DNA of 64,000 nt from Manis javanica. Its lineage: Eukaryota > Chordata > Mammalia > Pholidota > Manidae. Under the pieces are notes generated by a model that was not told the origin of the DNA, did no database searches, and was given only the letters and a program-made list of their open reading frames with translations. Positions 51,918 to 63,710 of the stretch are shown here, piece by piece (positions within the stretch are counted from its first letter, which is position 1; each line of letters begins with the position of its first letter). The DNA is taken from assembly GCF_040802235.1 (NCBI RefSeq), contig NC_133166.1, positions 115,892,991-115,956,990 of the forward strand, in the 5' to 3' direction. Position numbers and translations under genes: made by a program.

Positions 51918-51933
51918 CTGTGTATTCTGTTTT

Positions 51934-53320
51934 AAAATTCAACTAGATGTATGCCATTAATTTATTAATGAAGATTGAGTTATTTTGGTAAAATATACCT
52001 AATATAATTATCATTTTAACCACTTGGAAGTGTACAATTCAGCGGCATTATGTACATTCACGGTGTTGTGTAACTGTTACCACTGCCCACCTCCAGAATC
52101 TTTTACATCATTCCCAGCATAAACTCTGTACCATAAAAAATAAGTGCCCATCTATTTACAATAGCCAAGAAATGGAAGCAACCTAAGTGTCCATCAGTAG
52201 ATGAATGGATAAAGAAGACGTGGTACATATACCCAATGGAATATTATTCAGCCATAAGAAGAAAACAAATCCTACCATTTGCAACAACATGGATGGAGCT
52301 AGAGGGTATTATGCTCAGTGAAATAAGCCAGGCAGAGAAAGACAAGTACCAAATGATTTCACTCATCTGTGGAGTATAAGAACAAAAGAAAAACTGAAGG
52401 AACAAAACAGCAGCAGAGTCATAGAACCCAAGAATGGACTAACAGTTACCAAAGGGAAAGGGACTGGGGAGGATGGGTGGGTAGAGAGGGATAAGGGGGG
52501 GAAAAAAGAGGGGGCCTTACGATTAGCATGTATAATGTGGGGGGGGCACAGGGAGGGCTGTGCAACACAGAGAAGACAAGTAGTGAGTCGACAGCATCTT
52601 ACTACGCCGATGGACAGTGACTGTGAAGGGGTGTGTGGGGGGGACTTTGTGAAGGGGGAGCCTAGTAAACATAATGTTCTTCATGTAATTGTAGATTAAT
52701 GATAACAAAAATAATAATAATAATAAGCACCCATTCCCTCTCCCTAGCCTGTAGTGACTTCTATTCAACCTTCCATCTCTGTGAATCTGCATTTTGTAGG
52801 TACCCCTTCTAAATGGAATTGCACAGTATGTGTCCTTTTGTGTCTTTCTTATGCCACTTAGCATAATGTCTTCAAGGTTCAGAGATGTAGCAAGTGTCAA
52901 AAACCATTCCTATATCTTCTTATTTTATGGTTGAATAAAATTTCACAGAAATAAGAAGACCTCATTTTGTTTATTTATCCACTAACGGGCATTTGGGTTG
53001 TTTCCACCTTTTGGCTGTTGTGAATAATGCTGCATTGAACATTGGTGTACACGTATCTCTTTGAGTCCCTGCTTTCAGTTTTACGGGACAGATACTTAGG
53101 AGTGGAATTCTTGGTCATATATTAGTTCTGTTTTTAACTTTGTGAGGAATCACCAGGCTTCTCCACAGCGCCTGCACCATTTTACATTCCCACCAGCAAT
53201 GCACAAGGGTTCCAGTTACTCAAATTACATCGTCTGGTTGCTCCATGGCTACAGTAAATATTTATATATTCTAGATATTTGATTAAAATGTATACTGTTT
53301 CTAAGCAGCCGTTCTCATTT
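51934..53320 (-). repeat. Ancient L1 3' half (antisense)
   Basis: Reverse old L1 3' UTR ('aagtgtacaattcagcggca'), then 'atttcacagaaataagaaga', 'attcccaccagcaatgcaca'. It is interrupted by the young L1 at 52152-52721. Confidence 0.65.
52152..52721 (+). mobile_element. 5'-truncated young L1 insertion
   Basis: Late ORF2 C-terminus through the 3' UTR ('gtaattgtagattaatgata') and an AATAAT-rich tail. The flanks aataagtgcccat (about 52139-52151) and aataagcacccat (about 52722-52734) look like a duplication with two changes. Confidence 0.8.
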
Positions 53321-53379
53321 TGAGAATGAAATTCAATGTTATAGATTCAGAAATAAATCCCAATGAAAATCTGAGCCTG

Positions 53380-54360
53380 AGCAGGCTTTGTTGGTAGAGA
53401 TCAACAAGGTTATTCTAAAATATATACAGAAATTCAAAGGACCTAGGGTGGCCAATGGAATTTTGGAAAAGAATGAGATCAGAGGATATAAGACAGTGTA
53501 GTATTAGCATAAGAGTAGAAACATACATCTAAACAGATCTGTGGAACAGAATAGAGTCCAGAAACAGAGCCTCACATATAGTCAATTGATTTGAGACAAG
53601 GGAGCCAGGAAAAGTGAATGAGGAGAGGATAGGCTGGGGCATCCATTTGGAAAAAATGGCCTGTGGTCTTTACTTCATAGCTTATACAAAGATTAATTCA
53701 AAATGGGTCATAGACCTAATATAAAGCTGAAATTATTGAACTACAGGCTGTAATTCTTAAACTTCTAGAAGACAATGCAGGAAAAAGTTTTTGTGAACTT
53801 AGGGTCTGGATAAGACGTAACAAGCATGAACCATAAAAGAAAAAAATTGATGAAATTAATAAAAATCTACTCTTACAAAGACATTAGCAAAACGAAAAGG
53901 CAAACCGCAGACTGGGAGAAACTATTTGGAGCAGACGTATTGCAAATTCGAAAGGCTTGTATCCAGATGGATAAAGAACTAAAACGCAATAACAAAACAA
54001 CAGAAAGGAAAAGCAAAAAAATAGAATGGAAACTTTGCAATGATGACATATGAAACCAGACACAGCAGAGTACTCATCACATTTTTAATTCCTTTTTTAT
54101 GAACTTCTAGGAAAGATGAATCAATCTAATAGTGTCAGAAAGCAGATCGCTGATTGCCCGGGACACAGGGTGAGTGTGGGGACTGACTGGGAAGAGGTAC
54201 AAGGAGCATTTTGGGGTGACAGAAATGTTCTATATCTTGATTGTGGCGATGGATAATACATGGATGTATACATTTGGCAAAAATCACCGAACTGTACCCT
54301 CAAAGCATATGCATTTATTGTATGCAAATATATCTGAATAAAAATTGGTTTTTAAGAAAA
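53380..54360 (+). repeat. Ancient L1 ORF2 3' portion
   Basis: Plus-sense text: 'ctaaacagatctgtggaaca', 'gacaagggagccaggaaaag', 'tgtatccagatggataaaga', then an old 3' UTR ending near 54,360 ('tttattgtatgcaaatatat'). Confidence 0.65.
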
Positions 54361-54394
54361 CAAGTGAAAATGCCTGCCCCACCACCGTTGAACT

Positions 54395-54500
54395 TTGTTA
54401 TTGAGCAGGTATGTTTGCTTCTGTGCCTCAAGTCACTATCTGCAAAATGGGAATAATAGTATCTCACCAGGTTGTTTTGAGATTCAAATGAGATTCATTC
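54395..54500 (+). repeat. MIR SINE fragment
   Basis: 'ttctgtgcctcaagtcacta', 'tgcaaaatgggaataatagt', 'ctcaccaggttgttttgaga': forward MIR core. Confidence 0.65.
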
Positions 54501-55840
54501 ACAGGAAGGTTCGTGAGAGCACTCCACCAAGGCTGGGAAATAGTACTGTTTGGGGGGATATCCAGCTGCTGCCGGCACCAGAGAGAGTCCACTCGGTCCC
54601 CCCTATTGCATCTTGGCCCTCCCGCCCTAAGGGCAGGGCCACTCCAGGCTTGCCAGCTTTTCATGCCAAAAACACACGACTCTTGTGGCTGCGGGAACCC
54701 TTCTGTGCCCCCATCTCTCCAGATGCCCAAGGACTCTGCCGCCCTCAGACCGACTCCCAGGCTCCTGCTGGCCATGGGCACTAAGGCTGTCCTTGCCCCT
54801 CTCTCCAGCCCGGAGGCAGACACAGGCGTGGGGCCGTCAGCAAGCCAGTCTCTCTGGGTTCTTTTCATTTCTGTACCTCAGCCAGTGCAGTGAGTGTGGG
54901 CTGGTGGGGCTGGGATGCAGGCTCTTCCTGGGGACACCCCAGCCTCTCCCCTCTTTTCTGAAACCTCTGCTCTTCCTCTCTCCTCTTCCTCTCTCCTTGC
55001 CCTTTCATTTCCCCTCGTGGTGGGGGTGGTAAACCAGTCGCTCAATCTCTAACATTCTCCCAAAGGTATTGTTTATGACTCTGTGGCTGGCATCTGACTT
55101 CTTTTGTTCCATTGTGTCCTGAGTCACCGACATAGGGTGGGCCACAGGATGAAAGGAAGTGTGTGTGCCCTGTGATACTCTCTCAGAATGTTCTTCCGTT
55201 CCAGCTATCTGTTAGGGCAGGGGTGGGGGGCGAGCAGGAAGTGTAAGTCTGAGGGAACAGCACCGACACTTGATGTGGAGTTGGCTGGACTGGAGAGATT
55301 TTGGCGGTAGAAGAGGCCAGAAGGTGGGGCGGGGCAGTGCAGCGAGGCTAGGAGGGACCGTAGGGTTGGAGAAGGGCAGAGTGCGAGTTTAGGCAGAAGC
55401 GCCTATGGCCCTGGCTGGGGGGTGGGGAGGGCAGACAGGGGCAGGAGATAGTTGGCGGAGGTGGGAGTGGGGGGCTCTGGAGTTGGTAGGGCGGCCAGAG
55501 GGTTGGAGTTGGTAGGGCGGCCAGAGGGTTGGGCCCATCTTGCCTGCTTATTTGGTGAGTGGCGGAGGGGAGGCAGGATTTTCTTTCCTTTTTTGCCAGG
55601 ATTTGGACAGAGTGAAGCTCTGGGATTGCCCTGGACCTGGGGCCACTCCAAGCCCCAGGGACAAGCCAGGGTATCTTGCATGGATCACGCAAGCTCTATG
55701 GCCCTGTTGTGTGTGGCTGCCTCATCTGGGTCCACACTGCCAAAGGGTCTCTAATCTGGGAAGCTGGAGTGATGGAGAGAAGCGAGAAGGCGTCGGGGTT
55801 GGGGTGGGGGGACACTGTCAACGTGGAACTTATCATCTGT
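54501..55840. other. GC-richer intergenic, no gene seen
   Basis: Open frames up to 134 codons occur on both strands without recognisable domains. A short direct duplication is visible: 'gagttggtagggcggccaga' ends at about 55,499 and recurs about 25 bp later. Confidence 0.4.
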
Positions 55841-55844
55841 CTCC

Positions 55845-55950
55845 CTCTAGAACATCAGTGCCAGGGCTCTGACTTTGTCTTGCTCACTGCTCACTGCAGA
55901 TACAGTGAGGGCACACAGTAAATGCCTGGTGAATGAATGAATCAGGATCT
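55845..55950 (+). repeat. L2 LINE 3' end
   Basis: 'ctttgtcttgctcactgctc', 'gagggcacacagtaaatgcc', 'tggtgaatgaatgaatcagg'. Confidence 0.6.
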
Positions 55951-56284
55951 GAGGGATTCTCTAGGGCGGGGACTAGCCTATGTCTTTTATAAGGTCCACA
56001 GGGCAGAAGGCTGACCTCTCACAGAAGCCAAAGGCAGGCAGATTGTGACCCTATTATCAGAAAGGACCTCAAAAGCCCAGAGCTGCTCTGAGCATCCTGG
56101 GGCCTGAGCAATCACGTTAGGGCCAGAGATGAACCTGGAGGGACACTGGGGAAGGTGACTTGCTGCTTCAAGGTAGATGTGAAGGGCCCCTGAGGGTCCT
56201 TCCAGCCACTGCATCTGGGACTTGGCTCCTGGGTCACACTGTGGTGAGTAACTGCAACAACATGTCCAGTCTTCTGTCAAACAC

Positions 56285-56510
56285 AACCAGCTTTAAATCC
56301 TGGCTCCTTTATGCTGTGTGACCTTAGGCATGTTACCCAATGTCTCTGAACTTGCTACCTTATCTGTAATGTGGAGATATTAATGGTACAACACCCACCT
56401 CAAAGGCTGGCAGTAGGCATTAGATTCAAATGATCACCCATTTACTGCATTTGGCTCAACACCTGGCACACAGCCAAGGCTCAACAAACATTAGCTATTG
56501 TCACAGTGCT
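56285..56510 (+). repeat. MIR SINE, nearly full length
   Basis: Runs from 'ctttaaatcctggctccttt' through 'tgtgaccttaggcatgttac' to 'aacacctggcacacagccaa' and 'caacaaacattagctattgt', covering most of a MIR. Confidence 0.8.
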
Positions 56511-56514
56511 GGAG

Positions 56515-57435
56515 ACGGGCCAGAGGGGACTGGTCCCCAAGGCCCAGGGAGCTAGGACAGATCACATGAGAGGCCAACTGGCTGGTAGCCAGAAAGGTAG
56601 TGCTTAGTGTAAAGTGCACAGCGGTGCTCTGTCCAAGAGCACTTGTCCAGTCTAATGCAATTTTGACTGATACACTTCCAAATCATCACCGGGAAGGCAA
56701 TACCCAGAGGCAGGAAAAGTCATTTTTAGAAGAGTTATAGAAACATATTAAATACACAACTTGTACAGATACTTCTCGCACATGTCAGAAAACTGACAGA
56801 TAACTTGGTTCTAAGTCCTTTACCTAAACAGAGAGGTTTAGGGACTGGTTTTGCTTGTCTGTATTAGAACAACTTCTTCAAGAACAGCAACAACAAATTT
56901 AGATCGTTTTGTGGACAATATTTACATTGTTTTATTAAACTCTGTGTTGATGTAAAATGAATTGCTTGTAAAAACAGTAATTTTACCAATAAGACAATAA
57001 AATTGTGGTTTTAAGTATTTTAAATGTTCAGCAAACATAATTAACATTAGACTAACGTTTTTAAATTCTCAGAAGAAGAACAAGGATAAATTGCTGATTT
57101 TGACATTGTCACTTGGAGCGACACAAGAGAAGCTGAATTAGGCCTAAAATGGACTCGGCGCCCCTCCCAGTCCCGTGTCCACCAGAGCTAATAGCAAACG
57201 CAGGAGCGGAAGCGAGCCCTCCGCGGAGGGAAACTTTCCCAAGTTAAGCCTGTAGGTCTGCTCCTTGATTTCTCAAACCACCACCGCCAAATACATGAAA
57301 GTTAACCAGCAGCAGTAAATATCAGCAGAAACAAGAAACCGCTTATTGTATATGGTGTGAGGTGAGGATTAAGGTTTTCCCCCCACCTCATGCCCGCCGC
57401 ATTGTTACAGCACTGTTCCTTGAAAAGAATAGCCT
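56515..57435. other. Intergenic, no gene seen
   Basis: AT-rich to moderate-GC sequence without a recognisable gene or secure repeat. Confidence 0.4.
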
Positions 57436-57439
57436 TTCC

Positions 57440-58725
57440 CCATGGAATTACCTTAGAACCCTTGTCAAAAATCAGTTAGCCACGCATGTGTATGTGTAGG
57501 GCTCTTTCTGGTCTAATTTGTTCCATTTATCTGTATGTCCATCTTTATGCTAATATCTCACTTTCTTGATTACTGCAGCTTTTTTTTTTCACTTCAATAA
57601 ACCATTTTTTTGGTATCATTAATATACAATTACATGAGCAACATTGTGGTTACTAGATTCCCCCCATTATCAAGTCCCCCCCACATACCACATACCCACT
57701 GTCCATCAGCGTAGTAAGATGCCGTAGAGTCACTACTTGTCTTCTCTGTGCTGTGCTGCCCTCCCCGTGCCCCCACCTGCTACATTATGTGTGCCAATCC
57801 TAATGCCCCTTATTCCCCTTCTCCCTGCCTTCCCACCCCCCACCCAGTCCCTTTCCTTTTGGCAACTGTTAGTCCATTCTTGAGTTCTGTAAGTCTGCTG
57901 CTGTTTTGTTTTTTCAGTTTTTGCTTTGTTCTTATGCTCCACAGATGAGTGAAATCATTTGGTATGTCTTTCTCCGCCTGGCTTATTTCACTGAGCATAA
58001 TACCCTCTAGCTCCATCCATGTTGTTGCAAATGGTAGGATTTGTTTTCTTCTTATGGCTGAATAATACTCCATTGTGTGTATGTACCATGTCTTCTTTAT
58101 CCATTCATCTACTGATGGACACTTAGGTTGCTTCCATTTCTTGGCTATTGTAAATAGTGCTGCAATAAACATAGGGGTGCATATGTCTTTTTGAGACTGA
58201 GAAACTGCATTCTTAGGGTAAATTCCTAGAAGTGGAATTCCTGGGTCAAATGGTATTTCTATTTTTAGTTTTTTGAGGAACCTCCATACTGCTTTCCACA
58301 ATGGTTGAACTAGTTTACATTCCCACCAGCAGTGTAGGAGGGTTCCCCTTTCTCCACATCCTTAACAGCATTTGTTGTTCCTATTCTTTTCTATGTTGGC
58401 CATCCTAACTGGCATGAGGTGATATCTCATTGTGGTTTTAATTTTCAATAAACCACTTTTAATCAAAGCCCAATATATAGCTTTAAAATTTTATAAGCAA
58501 GTAATGTAATTCATCCAACTTTATTCTTTTTCAAAGATGTTTGGTTATTATAGATTTGCATTTCCATATAAGTTTTAGAATCAACTTGTCAATTTCTACG
58601 AAAGATTCTGCCAGTATTGTTATTGATACTGCACTGAATCTATAGATAAACTTAGAGATAATTGATGTCTTAACAATATTGAATCTTCCAATCCATGAAC
58701 GTGGTTGTTAGCCCAGTGGGTAAAC
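57440..58725 (-). repeat. Ancient L1 ORF2 (antisense), host of a young L1
   Basis: Reverse old L1: 'tgtgtagggctctttctggt', then 58,444 onward 'tggttattatagatttgcat', 'gcactgaatctatagataaa', 'gaatcttccaatccatgaac'. It is continuous once 57610-58443 is removed. Confidence 0.7.
57610..58443 (-). mobile_element. 5'-truncated young L1 insertion with intact ORF2 C-terminus
   Basis: A 17-bp duplication (ttcaataaaccattttt at 57593-57609, ttcaataaaccactttt at 58444-58460, one change) flanks it, and the site reads TTTT/AA. The minus frame 58301-57810 keeps the ORF2 C-terminal segment open, including the KKTWYIHTMEYYSAIRRK stretch. The 3' UTR matches the copy at 16,690 ('gagcaacattgtggttacta'). Confidence 0.92.
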
Positions 58726-58959
58726 CCAGCCTCATCTTTGTCACACTGTGATAGTCTTAATTTCCTACACATACTTATCAATAGGCATGGAAACACCAAC
58801 AGGCATCAGTGAATTTGGAATTCCAGATATGTTTCTGGTCCCCGTATGTAGCAGAACCCTACCTCTTCATGGTAATCAGATTCAGTTATTTCTGCCATAT
58901 AGGAATTCCTTTATGTGGCTTCTGATTTTTTGGCAGGAAGAGCCAAACATGACCGAGTG

Positions 58960-60170
58960 GTAGCCGTGGCTGTAGGTTCAGTGGGACTTTGTGTAGAAGG
59001 GGGTAGAAGTATATCCCCCACTGGCCATATGCTGGTCATAACTCCAAGGTATATACTACATCTCCAAGCCAGTGTCATTGCCTTGATGGCATTAGCTGCA
59101 CCTATAAAACGTCATTCTAGCCTTCTCTCAGGTCAATAGCACTGAGTGTGGCAGAATATGGTAGCACTAGTCGATTCTGCAGTAATGTAGCCATTGTCAC
59201 ATCTCATTCTTTATAAAGTGGGTCCCAGCTTGGTAGATTGAACACCCCTTAAGTCCTTAGAAGTGGTGCTGGCCAAGGCACTGCAGGTGGGGAAGGCAAA
59301 CCCGTACCCAGAATGCTTGCCAATCCCAGTATGTACCAACCACACCTACTCCATAACAGAAAGATCCAGTGCAATTCACTTGCTACCAGCTCTCGTGAAA
59401 GGAATCCCATACTTTTGAGCCATATGTAAACTGCATCCCTGACCCATCCACTGTAGTACTCCAATCATGAACCAGTTGTGAAAACACTAGAGTGTTTACA
59501 TCAACAGGGCAAATTACCTTGTCTACCATATTTGCTGTCTGTCTCTAATGGATGATGTCTGGTGGGCATCCAGACACAATGACACCAGACAAAAAGACCC
59601 ACATGCTGTGTCCTCACTTTAATAAGTTCATTCACATGCCTCTTCTCTATATCTCCTTGTATCTGACCTTTCAATCATGCTACTTCCAGGTCCCTGAACA
59701 ACCAGTTAAGCCATTCACCACTGCCCAGGAGTCCATACATACCCCTACTCCATCCAGGTCATTGATTTCTCATTCCACACTAACTTGATGATCAGGTCTA
59801 CTGCTTGAAACTCTTCCCACTGTGAATATTACTGCCTCACCACTGTTTTTCACCCTGCATAGGGCTGTAGAACAGCAGCAGATCATTTTTGGTTCACTCC
59901 AACTTATACTGACCCATCCATGAGACCAAACTCGGTTTTTCTTCTCTCTTAACTGGTCATAGGAAATCCCCGAAAGGCCATAGATGTGAGCTGAGGGAGA
60001 GAGATTGATGTGAAAGATATAGGTGGGGATCGGGCCATATGGTCATAAAACTTACTTGCCCATTGAATCTATTCAGACCCAACCTTGAATATCCCACTTC
60101 AAATTTGGTAGGGCTTACAGTTGGTAGATCTTGACAGGCAGGGATCCTTGGACCCTAACCAGCACAAACC
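58960..60170 (-). repeat. Endogenous retrovirus internal fragment (ERVL-like)
   Basis: Reverse-oriented phrases typical of ERVL internal DNA appear in order: 'cttgctaccagctctcgtga', 'atgctgtgtcctcactttaa', 'cttccaggtccctgaacaac', 'ggagtccatacatacccct'. Minus-strand frames (for example 59464-59249) are broken. No LTR was recognised at either side. Confidence 0.45.
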
Positions 60171-60349
60171 TAGAGCTCTCTCTTGCTCTGGGCCCTGCTC
60201 AAACCTGGAAGCCTTCAGCAAATGGATCAGAGTAGAATTCTTAAGTGTAGTATGTGCTGTTGTCTAAATCCCCAGAAAATACCGACCAGCACTGCTGCTT
60301 TTCCGTGGTGGGAGGTACAGGGTGCAGTAGCTTCCATCCATTGTGTAAC

Positions 60350-60890
60350 TGCATTACAGTTAGTTTATCCAGCCACTTGTTGGTGGACATTTAAGTAGTT
60401 TATAGTTTTTCATATTATGAAAAGGCCATAAATACCCTATACTTTCTGTGAGTGTATTTTTTAAAAATTATTTTCAGAAAATACTCAACAGTGGTATTAC
60501 CAGTCATAGGGTAAATGTAGACTGAACTTTGTAAATGCCAAACAGTTTCCCAGTGTGGTCGTACCGTTTTATGTTCTCACCAACAAGAGTTAAGTTACTC
60601 TACATCCTCTCCATCATTTGACTTTTTTAGTTGTTTTTATGCTAATATATGTGAAGGGGTATCTTTGTAGTTTTAATTTGCATTTATTTGATGACTATTG
60701 ATGAATACCTTCTGAGGTGTTTATTGGCCATTCATTTGTATATGTTCTCTTGTGAAGTTTTTGTTCATTTTTGCCAATTCTTATTGCTTATCTTTTTATC
60801 ATTTATTTGTAGGAGTTCTTTATATAATTCTGGATACAAGTACTTTCTCAGATATATGTGTTGTAATTTTTTTTCTTGCAGCTAATCTGG
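60350..60890 (-). repeat. Ancient L1 3' end (antisense)
   Basis: 'ccagccacttgttggtggac', 'cagtttcccagtgtggtcgt', 'tttaatttgcatttatttga' and 'gttctttatataattctgga' follow the reverse L1 order. Confidence 0.7.
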
Positions 60891-60919
60891 TCATTTTAAC
60901 ATCTAATAGAATGTCTAAT

Positions 60920-61440
60920 AGAATAGTCTGATAAGTCCCAGAAAAAACATATGGAAAGCACGGAGAAGAGGTAATATATTGAGAGATAATAGATATTAAT
61001 TTTTCACAACTGATGAAAAATATCAATCCACAGATCCAGGAAACATGATTATCTCAAGGAAACTAAGTAGAGAGAAATCTGTGCCTAGAGAGATTCTACT
61101 GAAACTGTAGAATATCAAAGACAAAGAGATTTTAAGATCAGCCAGAAAGGAACAGCTGGTTTACAGTTAGAATAACAGCAGGTTTCTCAGCACAACAAAG
61201 GAAGCTACAAAACATGTATAAAAGTATTGAGGGAAAGTAACCAAGTTAGAATGTGTAGTTACCAAAATTATCTTTCAAGAATGAGGGTGGAATAAACCCA
61301 TTTGCAGATAATCAAAAACTGAGAGTTTACTAGCAGGAAATCTGTTGAGGGACCTTTTAAAGGATGTGTTTCAGTGGGGAAAAAAAATTATCCTACAAGG
61401 ATGGTTCTGTTAGGCAGAAGGACAGATGTAAATGAGATGA
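60920..61440 (+). repeat. Ancient L1 ORF1-region relic
   Basis: Plus-sense text: 'gagagataatagatattaat', 'aaggaaactaagtagagaga', 'tgagggtggaataaacccat'. Degenerate. Confidence 0.5.
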
Positions 61441-61444
61441 AAAG

Positions 61445-62640
61445 AGGGTGGGCCCATCAAGAACTCAAGGAGTTAATCAGATAAAACCAGAGGGCCAGAA
61501 AGAACTCACAGCATCAACACTCTTTGCAGTGTGAGTTCACTCCACATGCCCTGAATCTGGGCTGACCTTGAGACTTGCCCTAGCTAATGCAGGTGAGATA
61601 GGGCAGAGACATGAGACAAGCATTATGATTAATTCTCCTAAAAATGTCAAGATACAAATAGCATAATGAGAAAAAGATGGACTTATCTTAAGGCTAAGAT
61701 TCCATTTTGAAAGAGAATTAAGAAGCTTAGATTAGCAAAGCATATTCTTTGGTAATCAGCCAATCACCAACCCATTTTAAGGCAGTCTTAACTGATGGGT
61801 TCCCAGTGCTTAGGCATGGCCACTGTCTTGGAGAAGAACAAAAAGTTTGTCCTACAGAATTACCTAGAGGACTAGCTATAGACAATGACATATCATCTCT
61901 CACCAGAGACAGACATCATGAGACCTCCTGACAAGGCTAGGCCCCCTGACCCTTTGCCTTGATCCCATCCTTGAAACTCCTTAAAAGACAGAATCCCTGC
62001 TTTTGTGTGCGCCTCCCCTCTGGGGTTGCCCACACCCACCTTCTTTGAGTGTGTCACTCTCTCTGTCCTACTCCAGACAAGTAGGGAGGGGCTGCTGAGA
62101 GCTCTGATTTGGGCTTGCAAGTTCCCATCGCCTGGGTGACCTGGACAGAACTGCAGCTCTATGATCATACTCCTTAGCAGCCTGCCTGAAAATCTCTTTC
62201 CTTTGCCTTTAGGAAGTTCTCAGAACATAATGTCACTCCATCCAGTGCTCTGCAGCTCCCCCAAATCCTGGGGTTTTAGGGATTTAGTTCCCATCATGCA
62301 GATTCAAGTGGACACTGGACACCAGGTGACACTGGCTTTAGGAGTTGGCAAGGGATCATCCCCTATGCCGAGCAGCAATTCAGTGCACCTCCCTTTCCTC
62401 CGTCTGCTTTTCCTTCCCCTCTGCGTTATTCAAGTAAACCTGCCTTTATCTACCTTGGCTGTAGCCCTTTCCTCCGTTAGAGGGTACTCAAATAGAACGT
62501 TCATTCTGCTGCACTACTGTGTCTCTGGCCTTCAGTTCTTTGTTGTGGTGGGACAAGAACAAACTCCCTGAGACTCCAGCACTTCCAGTTGTCAGAAAGA
62601 ATGGTGGGCTAAGAAAGTGGCAAACATGTTAAGTCAAAAT
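61445..62640 (+). other. Possible LTR-derived sequence
   Basis: C/T-rich modules 'ttgaaactccttaaaagaca', 'tttgagtgtgtcactctctc' and a terminal 'gtggtgggacaagaac' (about 62,545) resemble LTR R/U5 and the sequence leading to a primer-binding site. Boundaries, TATA and poly(A) signal are not convincing. No gene. Confidence 0.3.
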
Positions 62641-63025
62641 AAATACAGCTGGTTTAAAGCAATAATGAAAGTATCTAAATTATGTAATTTAAACAAAAAG
62701 TGAAAAAGATACACAGCTACAATTCTATATAGATCATGATGGGTATGATAAAAACCAAAAAGATTTTTAAGGTCTTTTTATTGTAGGGAAGTGAGTGAGG
62801 TAGTTAAGATATTGTTTTACATTAAGACTTAAAGTATATATGTTAATAATATATATAAGTATATATGATAATCTTAATAGATGTAGCAAAAGTATTTAAC
62901 AAAATACAACAATCACAGTAAAGGGTCTCAGCAAAGTAGGAATAGAAAGGAATTTCCTTAACCTGATTAAGAGTATCTATAAAAACTCTGCAGCAAACAC
63001 CTTACTTAAAAATGAAAGAGAATCC

Positions 63026-63453
63026 AGTGAAATAAGCCAGACGGAGAAAGACAAGTACCAAGTGATTTCATTCATTTGTGGAGTATAAGAACAAAAGAAA
63101 ACTGAAGGAACAAAACAGCAGCAGAAGCACAGAACCCAAGAATGGACTAATGGTTATCAAAGGGAAAGGGACTGGGGAGGACAGGTGGGAAGGGAGGGAT
63201 AAGGGTGGGAAAAAAAGAAAGGGGGCATTACGATTAGCATGTATAGTGTTGCGGGGGCAAGGGGAGGGCTGCGCAACACAGAGAAGACAAGTAGTGATTT
63301 TACAGCATCTTACTAAGCTGATGGACAGTGACTGTAATGGGGTTTGTGGGGGGGACTTGGTGAAGGGAGAAACCTAGTAAACATAATGTTCTTTCTGTAA
63401 TTGTAGATTAATGATACCAAAATAAAAAAATTAAAAAAAAAAGATTCTCAAAA
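63026..63453 (+). mobile_element. 5'-truncated young L1 insertion
   Basis: The insertion starts at 'agtgaaataagccagacgga' and ends 'ttgtagattaatgataccaa' plus an A-rich tail. Flanks aaaaatgaaagagaatcc (63008-63025) and aaaaatgaaagcgaatcc (63454-63471) form an 18-bp duplication with one change. The preceding TT gives an L1-type TT/AAAA site. Confidence 0.93.
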
Positions 63454-63679
63454 AAAAATGAAAGCGAATCCTTTCCTCCAAAGATCTGGAAAAAGACAAG
63501 GCTGTCCAGTGTCACCACATTTATTCAGCTTGTACTGGACGTTCTAGTCAGGGTAATAGAATTGAAAAAGAGAGGAGGGAGGGAAGAAATTAAAAGGCAT
63601 CCAGATCAGAAAGGAAAAAGCAAAGCTGTCTTTATTTGCAGACAACATGATCATGTACGTAGAAAATCCTAAGGAATTT

Positions 63680-63710
63680 ACACACACGCACACACACACA
63701 CACACACACA
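63680..63710. repeat. (CA)n microsatellite
   Basis: AC repeat with one CG interruption (acgc) inside the ancient L1. Confidence 0.9.
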
